Assembly (NCBI GenBank): GCA_946811695.1
Contig: OX328123.1
Coordinates: 150,130,729 to 150,194,728, forward strand
Length of the DNA stretch: 64,000 nucleotides
Source: Gonocerus acuteangulatus
Taxonomy: Eukaryota > Arthropoda > Insecta > Hemiptera > Coreidae
Reading direction: 5' to 3'
This document shows, piece by piece, positions 45,225 through 58,382 of this stretch. Every line of letters starts with the position of its first letter. Positions within the stretch are counted from its first letter, which is position 1. The notes beneath the pieces were generated by a model. That model searched no databases. It was not told the DNA's origin and worked only from the letters and a program-made list of their open reading frames with translations. The position numbers and the translations under genes are program-made.

Positions 45225-45345
45225 GAAAGTGGCTATCAGTCCACGGACTATCAGGCTGCAGGGCATGCCTGACTATTGTCACGAAAGTGGCTATCAGGCT
45301 GCAGGGCGTGCGTGACTGTTGTCATAATAGTGGCTATCAGAGAGA
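45225..45345. repeat. GTGGCTATCAG minisatellite fragment
   Basis: Three units with CGAAAGTGGCTATCAG and GCAGGGC(A/G)TGC, related to the 43-bp array at 59625-59822. Confidence 0.7.
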
Positions 45346-45429
45346 AAAATATTAAATATATTTGAAAGTACTATATTTTCTTTGTTCACATATAAAAAAT
45401 ATACATAAATAAATACAAGGCACAATAAA

Positions 45430-45435
45430 TTTATT
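45430..45435 (-). promoter_or_regulatory. Candidate polyadenylation signal of the stumps-like gene
   Basis: AATAAA on the minus strand about 230 bases past the stop codon, in an AT-rich stretch. Other A/T-rich variants are nearby, so the choice is tentative. Confidence 0.3.
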
Positions 45436-45666
45436 GAATGTATAAGAAGATAAAATTTTACATTTAGTTCATCAATAATAGTTACAAAAAGCATACGTCT
45501 TACATTCAGTTTAATTACTCCACTTCATGCCCTTAAATAACTATATCCAATAGTCCATAAATATTCAATTCAATTTACAATAAATAAATAATACTATAAC
45601 ATTGACAAAGGATTTCTGTACAAATGGAACATAATGAATTTATATACAAAATTATTTACACGAAAA

Positions 45667-46449
45667 TTACAAAATGACATTCTTGTATTTACAACGGGGT
45701 GGGATAGGAGGTGGGAGGTAACTAGTAACATTGACATATTCGTGCATGTTTTCACTAAATATGGAGTCTTGGTGTTCCGACTGGAGCTGCTCCTTAAGTA
45801 CTACTAGATCTTTGGTTGGTGCTGCTTCAATGATTGCTTGGCTCAGCTGTGCAGACAGTTTCATGCTGTCTACATAGCTATCGAGTTCATACACATCATC
45901 GTCTTTGGCTAAAGCTTCTTTGGTCACAACTGTGTCTGAATCTAATTCTTCGTCTGCATTTGGTGTTTCCTCTTCATTTTCTTCTACAGTGTCTTCGTTG
46001 ATAAAGGCTGATTCTGGGGGAGAAAGGAAGTCGTCGTTTTCCTTGCATGTCAGCCCATCTGCCATATCCTTTAATAATTTCTCACTTTGTTCTAAAATTT
46101 TCATCTCATCTTGGCACTTCTCATCTAATTGAATAGCCTCCGTTTCTGCTGCGATTCCTGGACAAACGTAAATGTTATCGGCACTTTCAGAGCTCTGGAG
46201 ATTCTCGAATTGCTCTACTAATTCCTCGACAGTTTTCACAGTTTGGTCAGAGTTTTCTTCTTGCAGTTCTTCGAGGACTTCGCTCCTATGCACCTCTACG
46301 ACGGTCCGCCGAAGAGAGGAAGGAGGCTGTGGCAAAATGCACTTTGTGATGTGGCTCGCTGCTTGGACATACTCATCTGGGAGTGATTCCTGCCTCTGAA
46401 TCCTCTCATAGAAAGCAGGCGAAGGGGAGACTGTCTTCTCCAACGACAC
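45667..46449 (-). CDS. stumps: stumps-like terminal exon: acidic C-terminal region
   Basis: Acceptor TGTGCTTCTAG|GTGTCGTTG (phase 0); an open frame of 260 codons runs to TAA. It encodes [20 protein letters not shown] onward, an acidic region rich in E/D with tyrosines ([18 protein letters not shown]), and ends [24 protein letters not shown] matches the YxN consensus of Grb2/SHP2-type SH2 ligands, and PPPIPPR could bind SH3 domains. By far the longest uninterrupted reading frame of the gene. Confidence 0.88.
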   Translation of the reverse strand: MSLEKTVSPSPAFYERIQRQESLPDEYVQAASHITKCILPQPPSSLRRTVVEVHRSEVLEELQEENSDQTVKTVEELVEQFENLQSSESADNIYVCPGIAAETEAIQLDEKCQDEMKILEQSEKLLKDMADGLTCKENDDFLSPPESAFINEDTVEENEEETPNADEELDSDTVVTKEALAKDDDVYELDSYVDSMKLSAQLSQAIIEAAPTKDLVVLKEQLQSEHQDSIFSENMHEYVNVTSYLPPPIPPRCKYKNVIL

Positions 46450-48814
46450 CTAGAAGCACAGAGACCGTGTATTAAAACAGCTGTATTTTAAAAATAAAGT
46501 TCATATTATTTATTTTAAACACTAAGTGGGTTATTTTTATGAACTTTGTTTGAAATCAAAAGTGAAATTCATTGAACTATTTATTACTTCAGACTATTTA
46601 TTTGATTTTTCAAATGAGCGAATATGGTTCAATGTATCTTAAATAAAAAGAGAGATGTATTTTTAAAAACTACTATTAAAATGTTTTAAGGAAACTGCAC
46701 ACCTCTATTCTGACTAGAAAAAGTTGATAAACTGCAGATAACCCGAACTAATCATGTGGAGAATATAGAAAAATCTATTACATATTATAGTTTACCATTG
46801 ACACGTGTTTGATGGACTTGTAATATTATACATACCTCTGACTTCTTCTCTTCTGGGTCTGAATGAGTGCCACTGTCCCCTAGACTCACGCCACTAGTTG
46901 TGCTCATCCTTCCAGAAGATGAGGAACCTGAAAAATTAAATTACTTTGTAGACAGATTTGTATAAACCTACGATTTTTGACATTTTTTTCAATTTGAGCT
47001 ATAAGCAAGTCAAGTCTACTCTCAGGAGCCATGAATTTTCAACCCAACAATCTCTTAAAATCATTTAAAAAATATAAAATTTTACATCTAATTGAAAAAT
47101 TATTATTTTGTCTTATATGTGGGAAGAACTTTAATCCTACGAGTATTTATGCATTTTTTTAATTAAAATGTATTAAACAATTTAAGTATATGTATGTTTA
47201 GAATTTATTCTTGGAAGATATGGAAACTCTAATAATAATTCATTAACTGAATTAAAAAAACTTTTTAAAAACCTTTTGAATGTTAGAAAAAGCAAAGTAA
47301 AGAAATTAGAAGTAATACTGACTGCATGAGCTATGAAGACTGAGACTGCTAACTGGGCGCTGGCAGACAACCGAGCCCTCTGGACCACTAACCTTTTCCT
47401 TATGGTGTCCTCCTTCATCTGGAAATAATATGAAAATATATTATTTTAACCAATGAAATATAACGCACAATAATAAACAGTTATTTATGTTAAAAATAAG
47501 TTTCACAAAAAGAATTGAGCCTGTAACATATTTATTTATGTATTAAGTTCTCAAATAACCTTTTTTTACAAATAGATATTTCTTCCATTTCAGGTTCTGA
47601 AAGATCAAATGATCATTTTTGAGTTTTACTGTTATGCAAAACTATTAGAGAAAAAGTTCAAACATTAAAGTTCCATGAGAACATTTATTAAAAATGCCTT
47701 TCATAAAAAGTCCCTTAAGAACTTATTTCAGTATAACTTTTTTATTAAAGTTTTCTTAAAATAAGTTCTTGCCAAAACTGTTCTATAAGATGTCTGAAAA
47801 TTGAGTTCGAACTAGAAAATTTAAATAACAGTTGTCACACAAAAGTTTTAAGTTTCAAGGGTGGTAAATTTGGTCAATCCTTGCACTAAAAATGTCTTTA
47901 ACGACAAACATCTTTCGCAGACCTAAAAGTCTATACTTTCAGCAAAGTTCCTTCCCCTTAATGATATTTTTATAAAAATAGAAATTAGAGATTGAACAAT
48001 CACTGAAAACCCTCAGGCTTTAAAAACTTTAAAAATTGGCCTTCCGACTGATAAATGAATATTTAAAAATTCTTGACCACACTCCTTACAGGATGGACCT
48101 GCATGGTCTAAAATAAAATGTTTGTCTTGATTACGTCAAAAAAAGTTGATCTTTGACCAATATATAAGGATCTAGAAATGGATCTAGTGATTACAGATTG
48201 TGTGATGAAAATCTAAAATTGATCAAAAAAGATTTAATTAATCAGAAAAACTATTTTATGCAATGAAAAGATTTAACCTTAAGTAAGCTGTTAGTAATAA
48301 CAGGCCAGAAATCATTTTAATACATTAAGTAATTTTAAACTTACGTTTAGACTTTCGAGAAAAAAATTTCTTGATTCTGTCAAATGGAGTTGGCCTCTTG
48401 AGCTGTTCTTTCATTTTCAACTGAATCCTCTCATATTCTTGTCTCATCTGATTAATTTGTTCCTGAAACCATTTCAAATTGTATTGTAAATGTTGAATTG
48501 TTTTAGAAAAATTATTTCAAACTGTAGGGTAAGACTTGTTGAGTAAATGATGTTTCAAAAATAATTAATAGCTTGAAATATTATTTATTATTTTATAATT
48601 AACAACTAATTACAACAAATATAAAAGAGCAATTTTTTTTGTATAAATTCAGGGCCTTGGAAGAGAAAGGCCGAATCTCAAAATCCAGATGTTGGGAAAT
48701 TGAAGTTAAAGATCTTGAAGTGTGAATGTTTACTCTAAAGAATGCTGATTCATAAACGTGATTGAAAAAGTGTACAAATTAACCCTCCAATGCCCATGAC
48801 TATTCTATTTATTT

Positions 48815-48852
<38 letters not shown>

Positions 48853-51800
48853 ATAATTGGGTTAATTTGAAGTCAATTGAAGTAACTTTTAAGAAATTTT
48901 TGTTATAAAACTGTCAATTTGTAAAATAACATATGGTCCCCTAGAGGGGACCTTGGGCACTGGGGGTAGTGGTATCTAAATCTGGTGTCTTTTAAAAATT
49001 CACTACATTTCATTTACAGATATTTATTTTACTGCAAGTAAATAATAATAAAATGCATAAGTACATGATTGGTTGCCTATGATAAATATTGGTTTTAGAA
49101 AAAATTATTTATTCTCTGAAAATTGAAATAACAATGCGAATAAAGCCCTATATTGCAGCACTCACTCATGAGTCTTACAATTCTTACATTGTGATTTTCT
49201 CGAATAATTTCGGGACAGCCAGTGTTTCGTATATTTAATTTTTGAAAGAGGTCTATGGTACTAAAAAATTGTCCACATAAAGGCTGTAAGGGCCAAATCC
49301 TTGGGGTAACCGGGAAGACAACTCAAGTGCTACACATCCACCGAAGCCATAACTATTCTTCAAGGGCATTCTAGCCACCCTGATAAGAAAAAAATTTATA
49401 ACCAAACCTAGTGGGCTTGCCATGGCGAGATGCTGCTTAAAGTTATTTTTGAGTTTTGAAAAATCCATTGGAACTTATACTTTCTTCTCCAAACATCCTT
49501 TCAAACATATTCAATTGAATATAAGTCAGTGGAATTTCTGAATAATCTGTCTGTATAACCTTCATTCCCATCTCTATTTGAAAATTTACATTCCCCTTCA
49601 AGCCATTCAATTCTGCATTTATAAGATTTTTCGTGCCTTTAGTTACTATAGATTTAATAGACATCGTTTTTTTTTTTCTGGCCGTTTTTTCTTTGTTGTC
49701 AGCGTTTTTTATTCCTTCTTTATTTATATCAGTTTTATTTATTTATTTAAATCATTTAAAACATGTAATAATTATAATTATTTTGATAAACTGACGTTAT
49801 CTCATTTTATTTTGTGAAATAAAGTCAATTATTTCAAATATTTGAAGGTAGATATTTTATTGCCACCAATAAACAAATCAGAATTGATGAAGCCCCAGTG
49901 CCCAAGGTCCCCTAAGGGGGACCACTGAATTCAAAGAATACTTATGAACAGGGATTTAATCAAATTCTCTCAAACTTTATTTTATTTGATAAAAAAAAAT
50001 GTCCAGTAGATGATTTATACAGAAAGAAGTATAAAACTTAACCATTTTTTAGCCAAAACAATGGAAAATGCAATGAAGATTCTAACCGGTTGTTATTTTT
50101 ATTGTTGCAGTAACTTCAAATCCAATTATCTTTGTTATCTGTAACACTGGAGTGTTTTAAATTTTCAGTAATGTAAATCAATCCCTTATTTAACCATAGA
50201 AGTAAAAATCTTAAACCCCAACTTCTTGGAAAACTTTTAAACTAATGTGAAAAAGTGGTCCCCTGTAGGGGACCTTGGGCTTTGGAGGGTTAAATGCAAT
50301 GTTTTCATTTTAATTTATACAAGTGATTTATGGTGCCACAAAATGCTAGGAGGGGAGTTTCAGATCCGGGATTCACCCTTGAAATCGGACATTGAATATT
50401 TCATAGATGATAGTGCTATTCACTTTAATTTGAAACCAGAGAGTTAAGCATGTACATTTGATAGATTTGAAGAGCAGCAAAGAAATTACTCTGATTTCAC
50501 CATGAATATTTATTGGGTTGTTAGCACAGTGGCTAGGTTCTTATAGTAAAAAACTTATTACATATAGTAATGTTTTGTTTTTCGCAACAAAACATTACGT
50601 GTATTCAAAATCAGTGACCTGGTCTGGTTCATTTGTAAGTGCCCACGTTACGGTGCTGTTTGAGATAATTTCTTTTAAAAATAACTGCCACATTCCATTC
50701 ACTTACATAATAGGTTCTTCGTTACAAAAAATCCACAATATGTGTGTATTCAATTTTTCTCAAGTTCTTTGTTCAGAAACAATCTACATCCAGAGTTAGG
50801 GGCAGAGTAGGGTGTACATTTTTTTGGGCAAGTAACTGCAAGGTTGTTACGCTCTAGAATTTATTTATGCTTGTTTCACATTTGACAGAGTTGGAAATCT
50901 CTCAGTGCATATTCTGTATCTTTGAGACCACATTGTGTTAAGGAAGAACAAGAATTTGTTATACTGTATAGTTTCTAGAATGGATAATAGTATTTGTTAT
51001 ATACAATTTAAATGAATAGTTTATCGCTATATAAATTAATGATAATCAAATATTTATTTCTCACTTATAAATAACGAATCACAAAATAAATAACTTTATT
51101 GAATAACTTCTTTCTGTTCTTTGAATATATTTATATTAATGTTTCTTCAAATAATAATATAAAATACCTTCTTTTCCCTGAATGATTGCTGGACATCGTT
51201 CCTGTTTTTCCATGCCTCAACTAGTTTTTCAAGTTCGCTTATTGTGTAGACATTATTTTTAAAGTCATTAATAATTTCTGCTAGCTCTTCATCGGGGCTT
51301 ATCTTACTCGATATACTACTTCCACAGGTGCTGCTTCCGCAGCGTGCATTCATGTAATGGTGGCCACCTGAAAAATATTAATTCAGATTTAAGAATGCTG
51401 GTTCAAATGCAACTTAGAAATGTTAGGAAAAATATACATTTTTTTTTATAATGGATACCTTTTTAAAGGTAGGTATATGGAATATTTTGGCAAATTAATG
51501 ACTTCTATAGACTCGAATATGTAAAACAATTTTTGATTTAAAAACAGATGCCAAATTTGTTTTTAGCTCATTAAAATACCCCCTATATTCAAATTTTGGG
51601 GAGATTACAAAAATTAAAAAAAATGTATTTTAAATTTTGCTGACCCTTAAAAATTTGTTACAGAGTCAACAATCCGGCCAAATTTCAAAGAACACTTACC
51701 CAATTTAAACCAAACTTGGAGGGTTGATAAAGGCTATAATGTGACATATTTCCTTCCAATCGGGGTGTTTCTATGTGTTTTGGGATCGAGGTTATATGCA

Positions 51801-54800
51801 AAAACGTTTACATTTAATTTTTTTTTTAGAACAATTTTTTACAAGTACCCCCTGTGATAATACAATAGTCATTTATATGGTTATAAAAAGGAGTCTTTCT
51901 TCTTTTGAATGAGCTCAAGTACATATCTCTAGGGGTCACGTTACTTTTTCGCTTACAAATTTTTAGTCTCTTCCAGTCAGGGAAAAATTATTATTTTTTG
52001 TTTTCGATGATATTTACTACATTAGGGTTTCTTGGGGGTGCTGATTTAAATCTGCTATTATTTTTGGTGTGAAAAAATGTATAATATTAGTTAACTTGAG
52101 AAGGTGAGCATATTTTTGAATTTATTTGACGAAATATAAATTATTGTTTAACAATTGTATTTTTCCTTTAATCTAATCTCCAAAAAAAAGAAATTGGTGA
52201 AAGACTAATGTTGATATCATTTTCGAAACTCAAGAAATAAAATAAAGCATTTTCAATCTATTTTTTTTTATTTCTCAGCTCCTAAAGTGCATTGGACAGA
52301 ACGCTTAGATACGTGTCAACTATTTTTCGATCCAGAATCACCAGAAAAAAATGGACCAAATCGGTGACCCCATCACTATATACGCCCCTTGTTAGATGGT
52401 CATATCAAAATTAATATTGGTTTCTTTCAAAAGCCTAGTAACTTTGGTTGTAGGAAATTTATTAAGCATTCAAATTGCCGCCTTCTGCAGACCATGATTT
52501 CTAAACTCTTTTCAAGATATTTAACAAAAAATGCAAAAGGCCGAAAGTGTTCATGTGTGCATTATATTTATTTATTTAGAGTACACAACAAAGGCTATTT
52601 ACTCTTAAATTCAATGTGCGAACAAAGCTAAATGTTGAAATACTAAGCTAAATGAAAAAGACAATTACAAAAAGATACTATAGTAGCTGAAAAGATTTAT
52701 CATTGTTTAAGAAAACAAAATAAAATAATAATTATAAAGGTAAATAAATTATAAAAAAAAAAAAAAAAATATATATAAATAAATACAAAATAAATTATTT
52801 GTAGGGAGGATTTCTAAAAACGTTGGATCTTATTTTTATTTTTTAAATATTTTAGAATATTATCAATGTGTGTACTGTCCTGTTTAAGCAATTCTTGTAA
52901 GTCTGTAGGTAAGTCAATGTCTTGTCTTTCCCTGCAGTCTGTAAGTATGTGTTTGATTGTTAAAGGAACGTTGCAAAGTGTACAAATCGGTTTGTCCTGT
53001 CTTGTCATCAAATACGAATGTGTCAAGTGTGAATGTCCAATTCTTAGTCTAGTAAGCACGCACGTGTGCATTATATACACATTATTTTTAGGACGTCCTC
53101 TTTTTTCTCAAACGTTACCAAAATTTATAACGTAAAATGGGGTGACATAAGTACAGTGTGGTGAAATTGATACATTCCTATACTGCTAATCTATTTTCAT
53201 TCAACTATTACCAAAGGGTCGAACTTTGCCAAAGAGAGTAACTTTGCTCTGTTCACTCCCATGTGACTCAATTTTACGGTGTACCTTTGTTTGCCTAAAT
53301 GTGAAATATTTTCATGCCACTCCATTCTTTTTAGCTTTCAAAAGCCTAAATTCCATTTTTTTTTCAAGTGTTATCAAGAATGGTTTAAGATATCACACTG
53401 AAAGTAGTTTCAATTTCTTGTGTCAAATTGTTTTAGAAAAGTGTACATGGAGAATCCTTTTAATGTAAATTTGCCCTTTTGTTATAGACAAAGCATTTTT
53501 TGGTCAAATATTAACAATATAGGACCATTTTTATAGATTATAAAATGCAAATAGATAATATTTATATTTTATATATATAAATTTGGAGGACCAGTCATTT
53601 TTGTGAGCTAAGGCCTAGGTCAAGGCTTGTTAAAGATATTACCCTTCGGCACTTTTAGATTGCATCATAGGGTCTACTTTTTAACGTACTCAAATCAAAA
53701 TTTATCTTTAAATCTAATTCTGGAATAAAGAGAACTAGTTTGCTTTACTTACTGCTGGCAATGGAAACATTGTCACTACTTGGATGTGATGAATACTTCT
53801 TTTCAGGGCTCAGAATATGTTCAAAGTTTGTGCTGGAAGTATCAGACACTGGAAGAAAGAACGACTCGAATAAATTATGTGACACTTAATTATTACATTA
53901 ATTATTAATTACACAACATTACACAACATTACACAACATTAACATTAATTATTAGTTTTTATTTTCATATTCTTTTAAACCACATCTCTTCGTAGCTGTC
54001 AGGGACCTCTTATAATGACCTCCTGGCTTCGGAAATTTGTTAGTTTTTCCTGGGATATTCTAATGCCATTATTCAGTCCTATGTGATATCTGCATTACTC
54101 TTAGAAGATTTGTTTAGGGTACGTTTAGTTATAAGTTTATTCATAGAATTGGTGCCAGAATGTTACCTTGATGTTTAAAGTAGCAGGTATAATGTTTGTT
54201 TGCTTTGATGATACTAAAAAAATTTGTTGTGTGTGTATTCATTATTATCCTAGAGAACCTCTTTTAGAAAATATTTCATAATGAAAATTATTTCTATAAA
54301 AGCCTCACATATTAAAGAAATGGATAATTACAAGATAAATTTTGTTAACTTTGAAGGAAATGTAAGAAAGAAACATTTTGCCTTGAAAATTGAATAAGCA
54401 AAAAAGATTATTTTACAGGAGGCCTGATGGCAGTTAGTGTTAAGGCATCTGGGGTCATGGGTTCGATTCCCACTAGGAAAGGGGGTGGCTTTTATATAAA
54501 ATAATAAAGAGGCATCAGCCCTATCCTGGCAAGAAAAGGGTGGTAACCTCTATATAACCAGTTTTAAAAATAATTCTAATTCATAAAAATAATACCCAGA
54601 ATTACAATTGTGATTGCAGAAAAAGTTGTAATTATGTTCATAATCACAGAAAGGTTATGATTACAGTTGTAATCACAGAATATATTTGTGATTGCAGTTG
54701 TAATCACAGAAAAAATTGTGATTTCAATTGTAAACATAGGAAAAATAGTTGTAACTGTAGTCATAAACACAGAAGTAGCTGTGAATCGTAATTGGAGAAA

Positions 54801-56882
54801 AATGTAGTGATTACGAGTGTAATTATAATCAAAGGTTTGATTACAAGTGTAGTTGTCAACTTGTGATTACGATTTTAATCATAATCATAATCATATATCC
54901 TGGACCTGTATTTATAATTGTAATCCTAATCACAACTCGAAAGTCTGATTATAATCATAATTATGATTATGAAGAATTCCAAAACTGGCATTGGGGTTAA
55001 CCAAAAATTGGGTGATGGTTATCTGACTGAAACAAATATTTATTCCTTATGACGATCTTTTTAGCTCCATTTTTTAAATTGATCATTTTACTCAACTGTG
55101 GTTCTCATATTTTCAATGAAATTCAATTTTTTCAAATGATAAAAAATAAAATAACACAAGATTTATAAGCCCTAATTAGATATTACCCAAAAGTTTCAGA
55201 TCTGAAAAATATTGCCTAGATTTTCTTCCAATGACAATAGTTTCAATAATTTTTCTCAAACATTTATTTTCTATCATGAGGTCATCAGTACCAATCTATC
55301 TACAGGTTATTACCCTTTGAAAACAATTATTGTGAAGCAGGGAACCTGCTACAAGTGAGAATATCTCACATATTCCCAGTGTGTTATTCACTCTACCTGA
55401 TGAAGATCACATTAGCTACATTAGATACATTAGCTCTCTTAAAGATAGTTATTTTCAATTATGAAAAAATTCATTACAAATAAATACTCACTCGGGGAAT
55501 GCATCTGTAGATAAACAGAGAAATGATCGGTCGGAGTATTGGGCGTAGAAGGAGTCATAGGAGTGAACGGCCTAGCCATGGGTGGCGACTGGTAGTTCTC
55601 CATCGGATCGAGGGATAGAGGAGGTACTTTCATGTTGGAAGGAGGAGAAGTAGGAGTGGTGATGGGAGGAGAGGAGGAGGAGATGCTGACGGGAGCAGGG
55701 GAGGTGGGAGTGGTGACTGGGGTAGGAGGAACTCGATAATCAGGAAGCGAAGATTCAAGCGGAGGAGTGACTGGACGAGCTTTTGGTGGGACGAGGTAAG
55801 TATCACTCAGCGGTCGAGGAAGCAGGTAGTTACCATCATCAAAATCTAAAATCAGAAAATATTTTACACTAATTAGCAATTTAATTAATATTTAATAATT
55901 CACTTAAATCCTTAAGAGATCCAAGAATTTGATTCCATTACTGGATCAGAAAGTTCTTAGAACGGAATGGAATGTTATAATTGTCTTTCAAATATTGTCA
56001 CATATAAAAAAAAATGAGAACCAAAAAAAAAAAGGCAATTCTCAAAAATTCCAAGCAGTAATAATATAAAAATTAAACATTAAAGAGAACACTAATTTCT
56101 GCATGAAGAATACATACTATGGCAACAAATTATAAAAACAAAAAGTCCGACTCACAGGAACTGCGTCATCTTAGCGCAGTTCTGTTCATATCCCTAATGC
56201 GATTACTAAAGGAATAAAATATTTTATTGGTGGGGTATGATCTTTCGGTAAAAATATAAAATAACATCTCAAAGAGAAGGATGTTTAATGCGCCACAACA
56301 GGAAACTCACAGAAAGAGGTGGACATAATTTTATCTATAAATAAAAATACGAAATTATTCGTACTTCATATATTTGTGAATACGAATATAAATAAATTTG
56401 TACTTCATATAATTGTGAATACGAATATAAATAAATTCGTATTCATAAGTGTGAATACGAATTTATTTTTATTCACATATATTAAATATGAAAATACAAA
56501 TAAAATTTTATTTGCAAATTTTTCTGGGAATACAAATAAATTCACAGAAAAAATTGTAAATAATCACAAAAAATGTGAATATTTACAAAAAATCAAGTGA
56601 TTACAAAAAAAATCACATTAAAATATACGAATACAAATTTATTCACATTATAATTTGTGAATAAGAATTTATTCACAATAAAATTTGCAATTTTTTTTTT
56701 TTATTATAATTATGCCCATCTCTGCCCACAGTCTCCTAAGCAGAATCCACTCTATTTAGGCACCGATCTCTCAGAATCAGATCGCTCTGTCAAAAACCAC
56801 ATAAGAACCTTATTTCTAGGAAATTTAATTGAGCTCTCGAATATCCAATTACTTATAAAACTTAAAAAAAAAAGTATAGTAA

Positions 56883-56959
<77 letters not shown>

Positions 56960-58326
56960 GAAACTGTTGTACCTTGAACACAGTGTACCTTGGATCATCC
57001 TTTAGTTTCTTGACAGGTACTCCTACCTACTTGGTGGAACTGTACATAGACAATGTTTACTTAGTAGAGACCAAGCAATGGGTGAGAATAGTTGTCCATG
57101 TGCTACTGTTTTCGTGTAAAATATAAATACAGTTTTTTTACTCAAAAAGTAACAACTTTTGGTTTTACTGTTTATTTTTTTACAAGTTGACACAATTGTG
57201 TTCTGGGTTTTAAATCAAATTCTACTAAATAACTGCTTATTGGTTATTGCTTTTTTTTGTTATTTATCAGTATGCCACGAAGTAAAAGTTGGAAAAAACG
57301 AAATCCTATAGACCCTGAATCAATGAAAAAAAGCGGTTGAAGCTGATACTGGACCCCCAGAGAGGAGGATATCTGTAAGAAAAGCTTGCAGAGTTTTCAA
57401 TGTAAAATTTGCTACACTTCTATAGCATCTTAATGCTTTCAAAATATCTGGAGCAACAGACTTTGAATATAAAGATAGATATGATGTCAAGAAGATGTTT
57501 ACGGATGAAGGAGAACTAAAATTAGTTGATTATATTAAAACTATAGCAAAAATGAATTATGGCCTATCAAAAAAGCAGGTTTGCAAATTAGCCTACAAAT
57601 TTCTCTCTATATGGAACAAAAGTCAAATTGACGGAGAAGAGTGGATGAGGTTATTTTTGAAACGGTATTCCGTGGAAGGTGGTTTAGCCATCAGAAAACC
57701 TGAAAAGCGAGTATGTCACGTGCAATTAGTTTCAATAAATCAAATGTAGGTAGATTTTTTGGAAGATGTCCACAAGTGCTTTGGACCATTCCCTCCGGAA
57801 AGGATTTGGAACCAAGATGAGACCGGCGTGACCACGGTGCAAAGTCCTTCAAGAAAGAATCTGAAGAAATATTTCATGTTGTAGCAGAAGATATTGTGGT
57901 AAAACTGCCAACCCCAATAGAATTAAGTGGATCGGCAAGAACTGATGGGCAGTTGTGGATCCAAGTAGACTTTTCTAGCTATAACGTTAACTAATTTTGA
58001 GTCTTTTACATACCTAATTTTTCTAATTACTAGTTTTATGATTCATATTGTAACTAATTTGCACATGTTTGTAAATAAAAATTAGGCTAAACTTTAATAC
58101 AATCTTAATTATGTGTCTAATGAAACAATAAAATACAAATTTCTATATAAAATAAAAGATAAATATATTTTTTTCTTTACAACCGTTTAATATTCAAATT
58201 CTCAAAAAATACATATTGTGTAGGAATAATTGTGTCATCAGGAGGGAGTTTTTCTGTTGGAATATTTTGGAAAATGGCTTTTAAAAAAATATAAAAGTAA
58301 ATTTTGATCCAAGGTACAACAGTCTC

Positions 58327-58382
<56 letters not shown>

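Larger units (their letters stand above)
48640..50405 (+). repeat. Dispersed repeat R3, split by a piggyBac element
   Basis: 48640-48782 and 50290-50405 together match 31920-31650 in reverse; the join is at TTAA. Lies in the intron between stumps-like exons 7 and 8. Confidence 0.65.

Noticed and set aside
45905..46399. Ser-rich plus-strand ORFs
   Set aside because: Antisense shadows of the acidic terminal exon of the stumps-like gene.
47182..47418. 78-codon ORF starting [10 protein letters not shown]
   Set aside because: Out of the frame required by neighbouring exons and reads into the intron; the correct exon frame is HEGGHHKEK.
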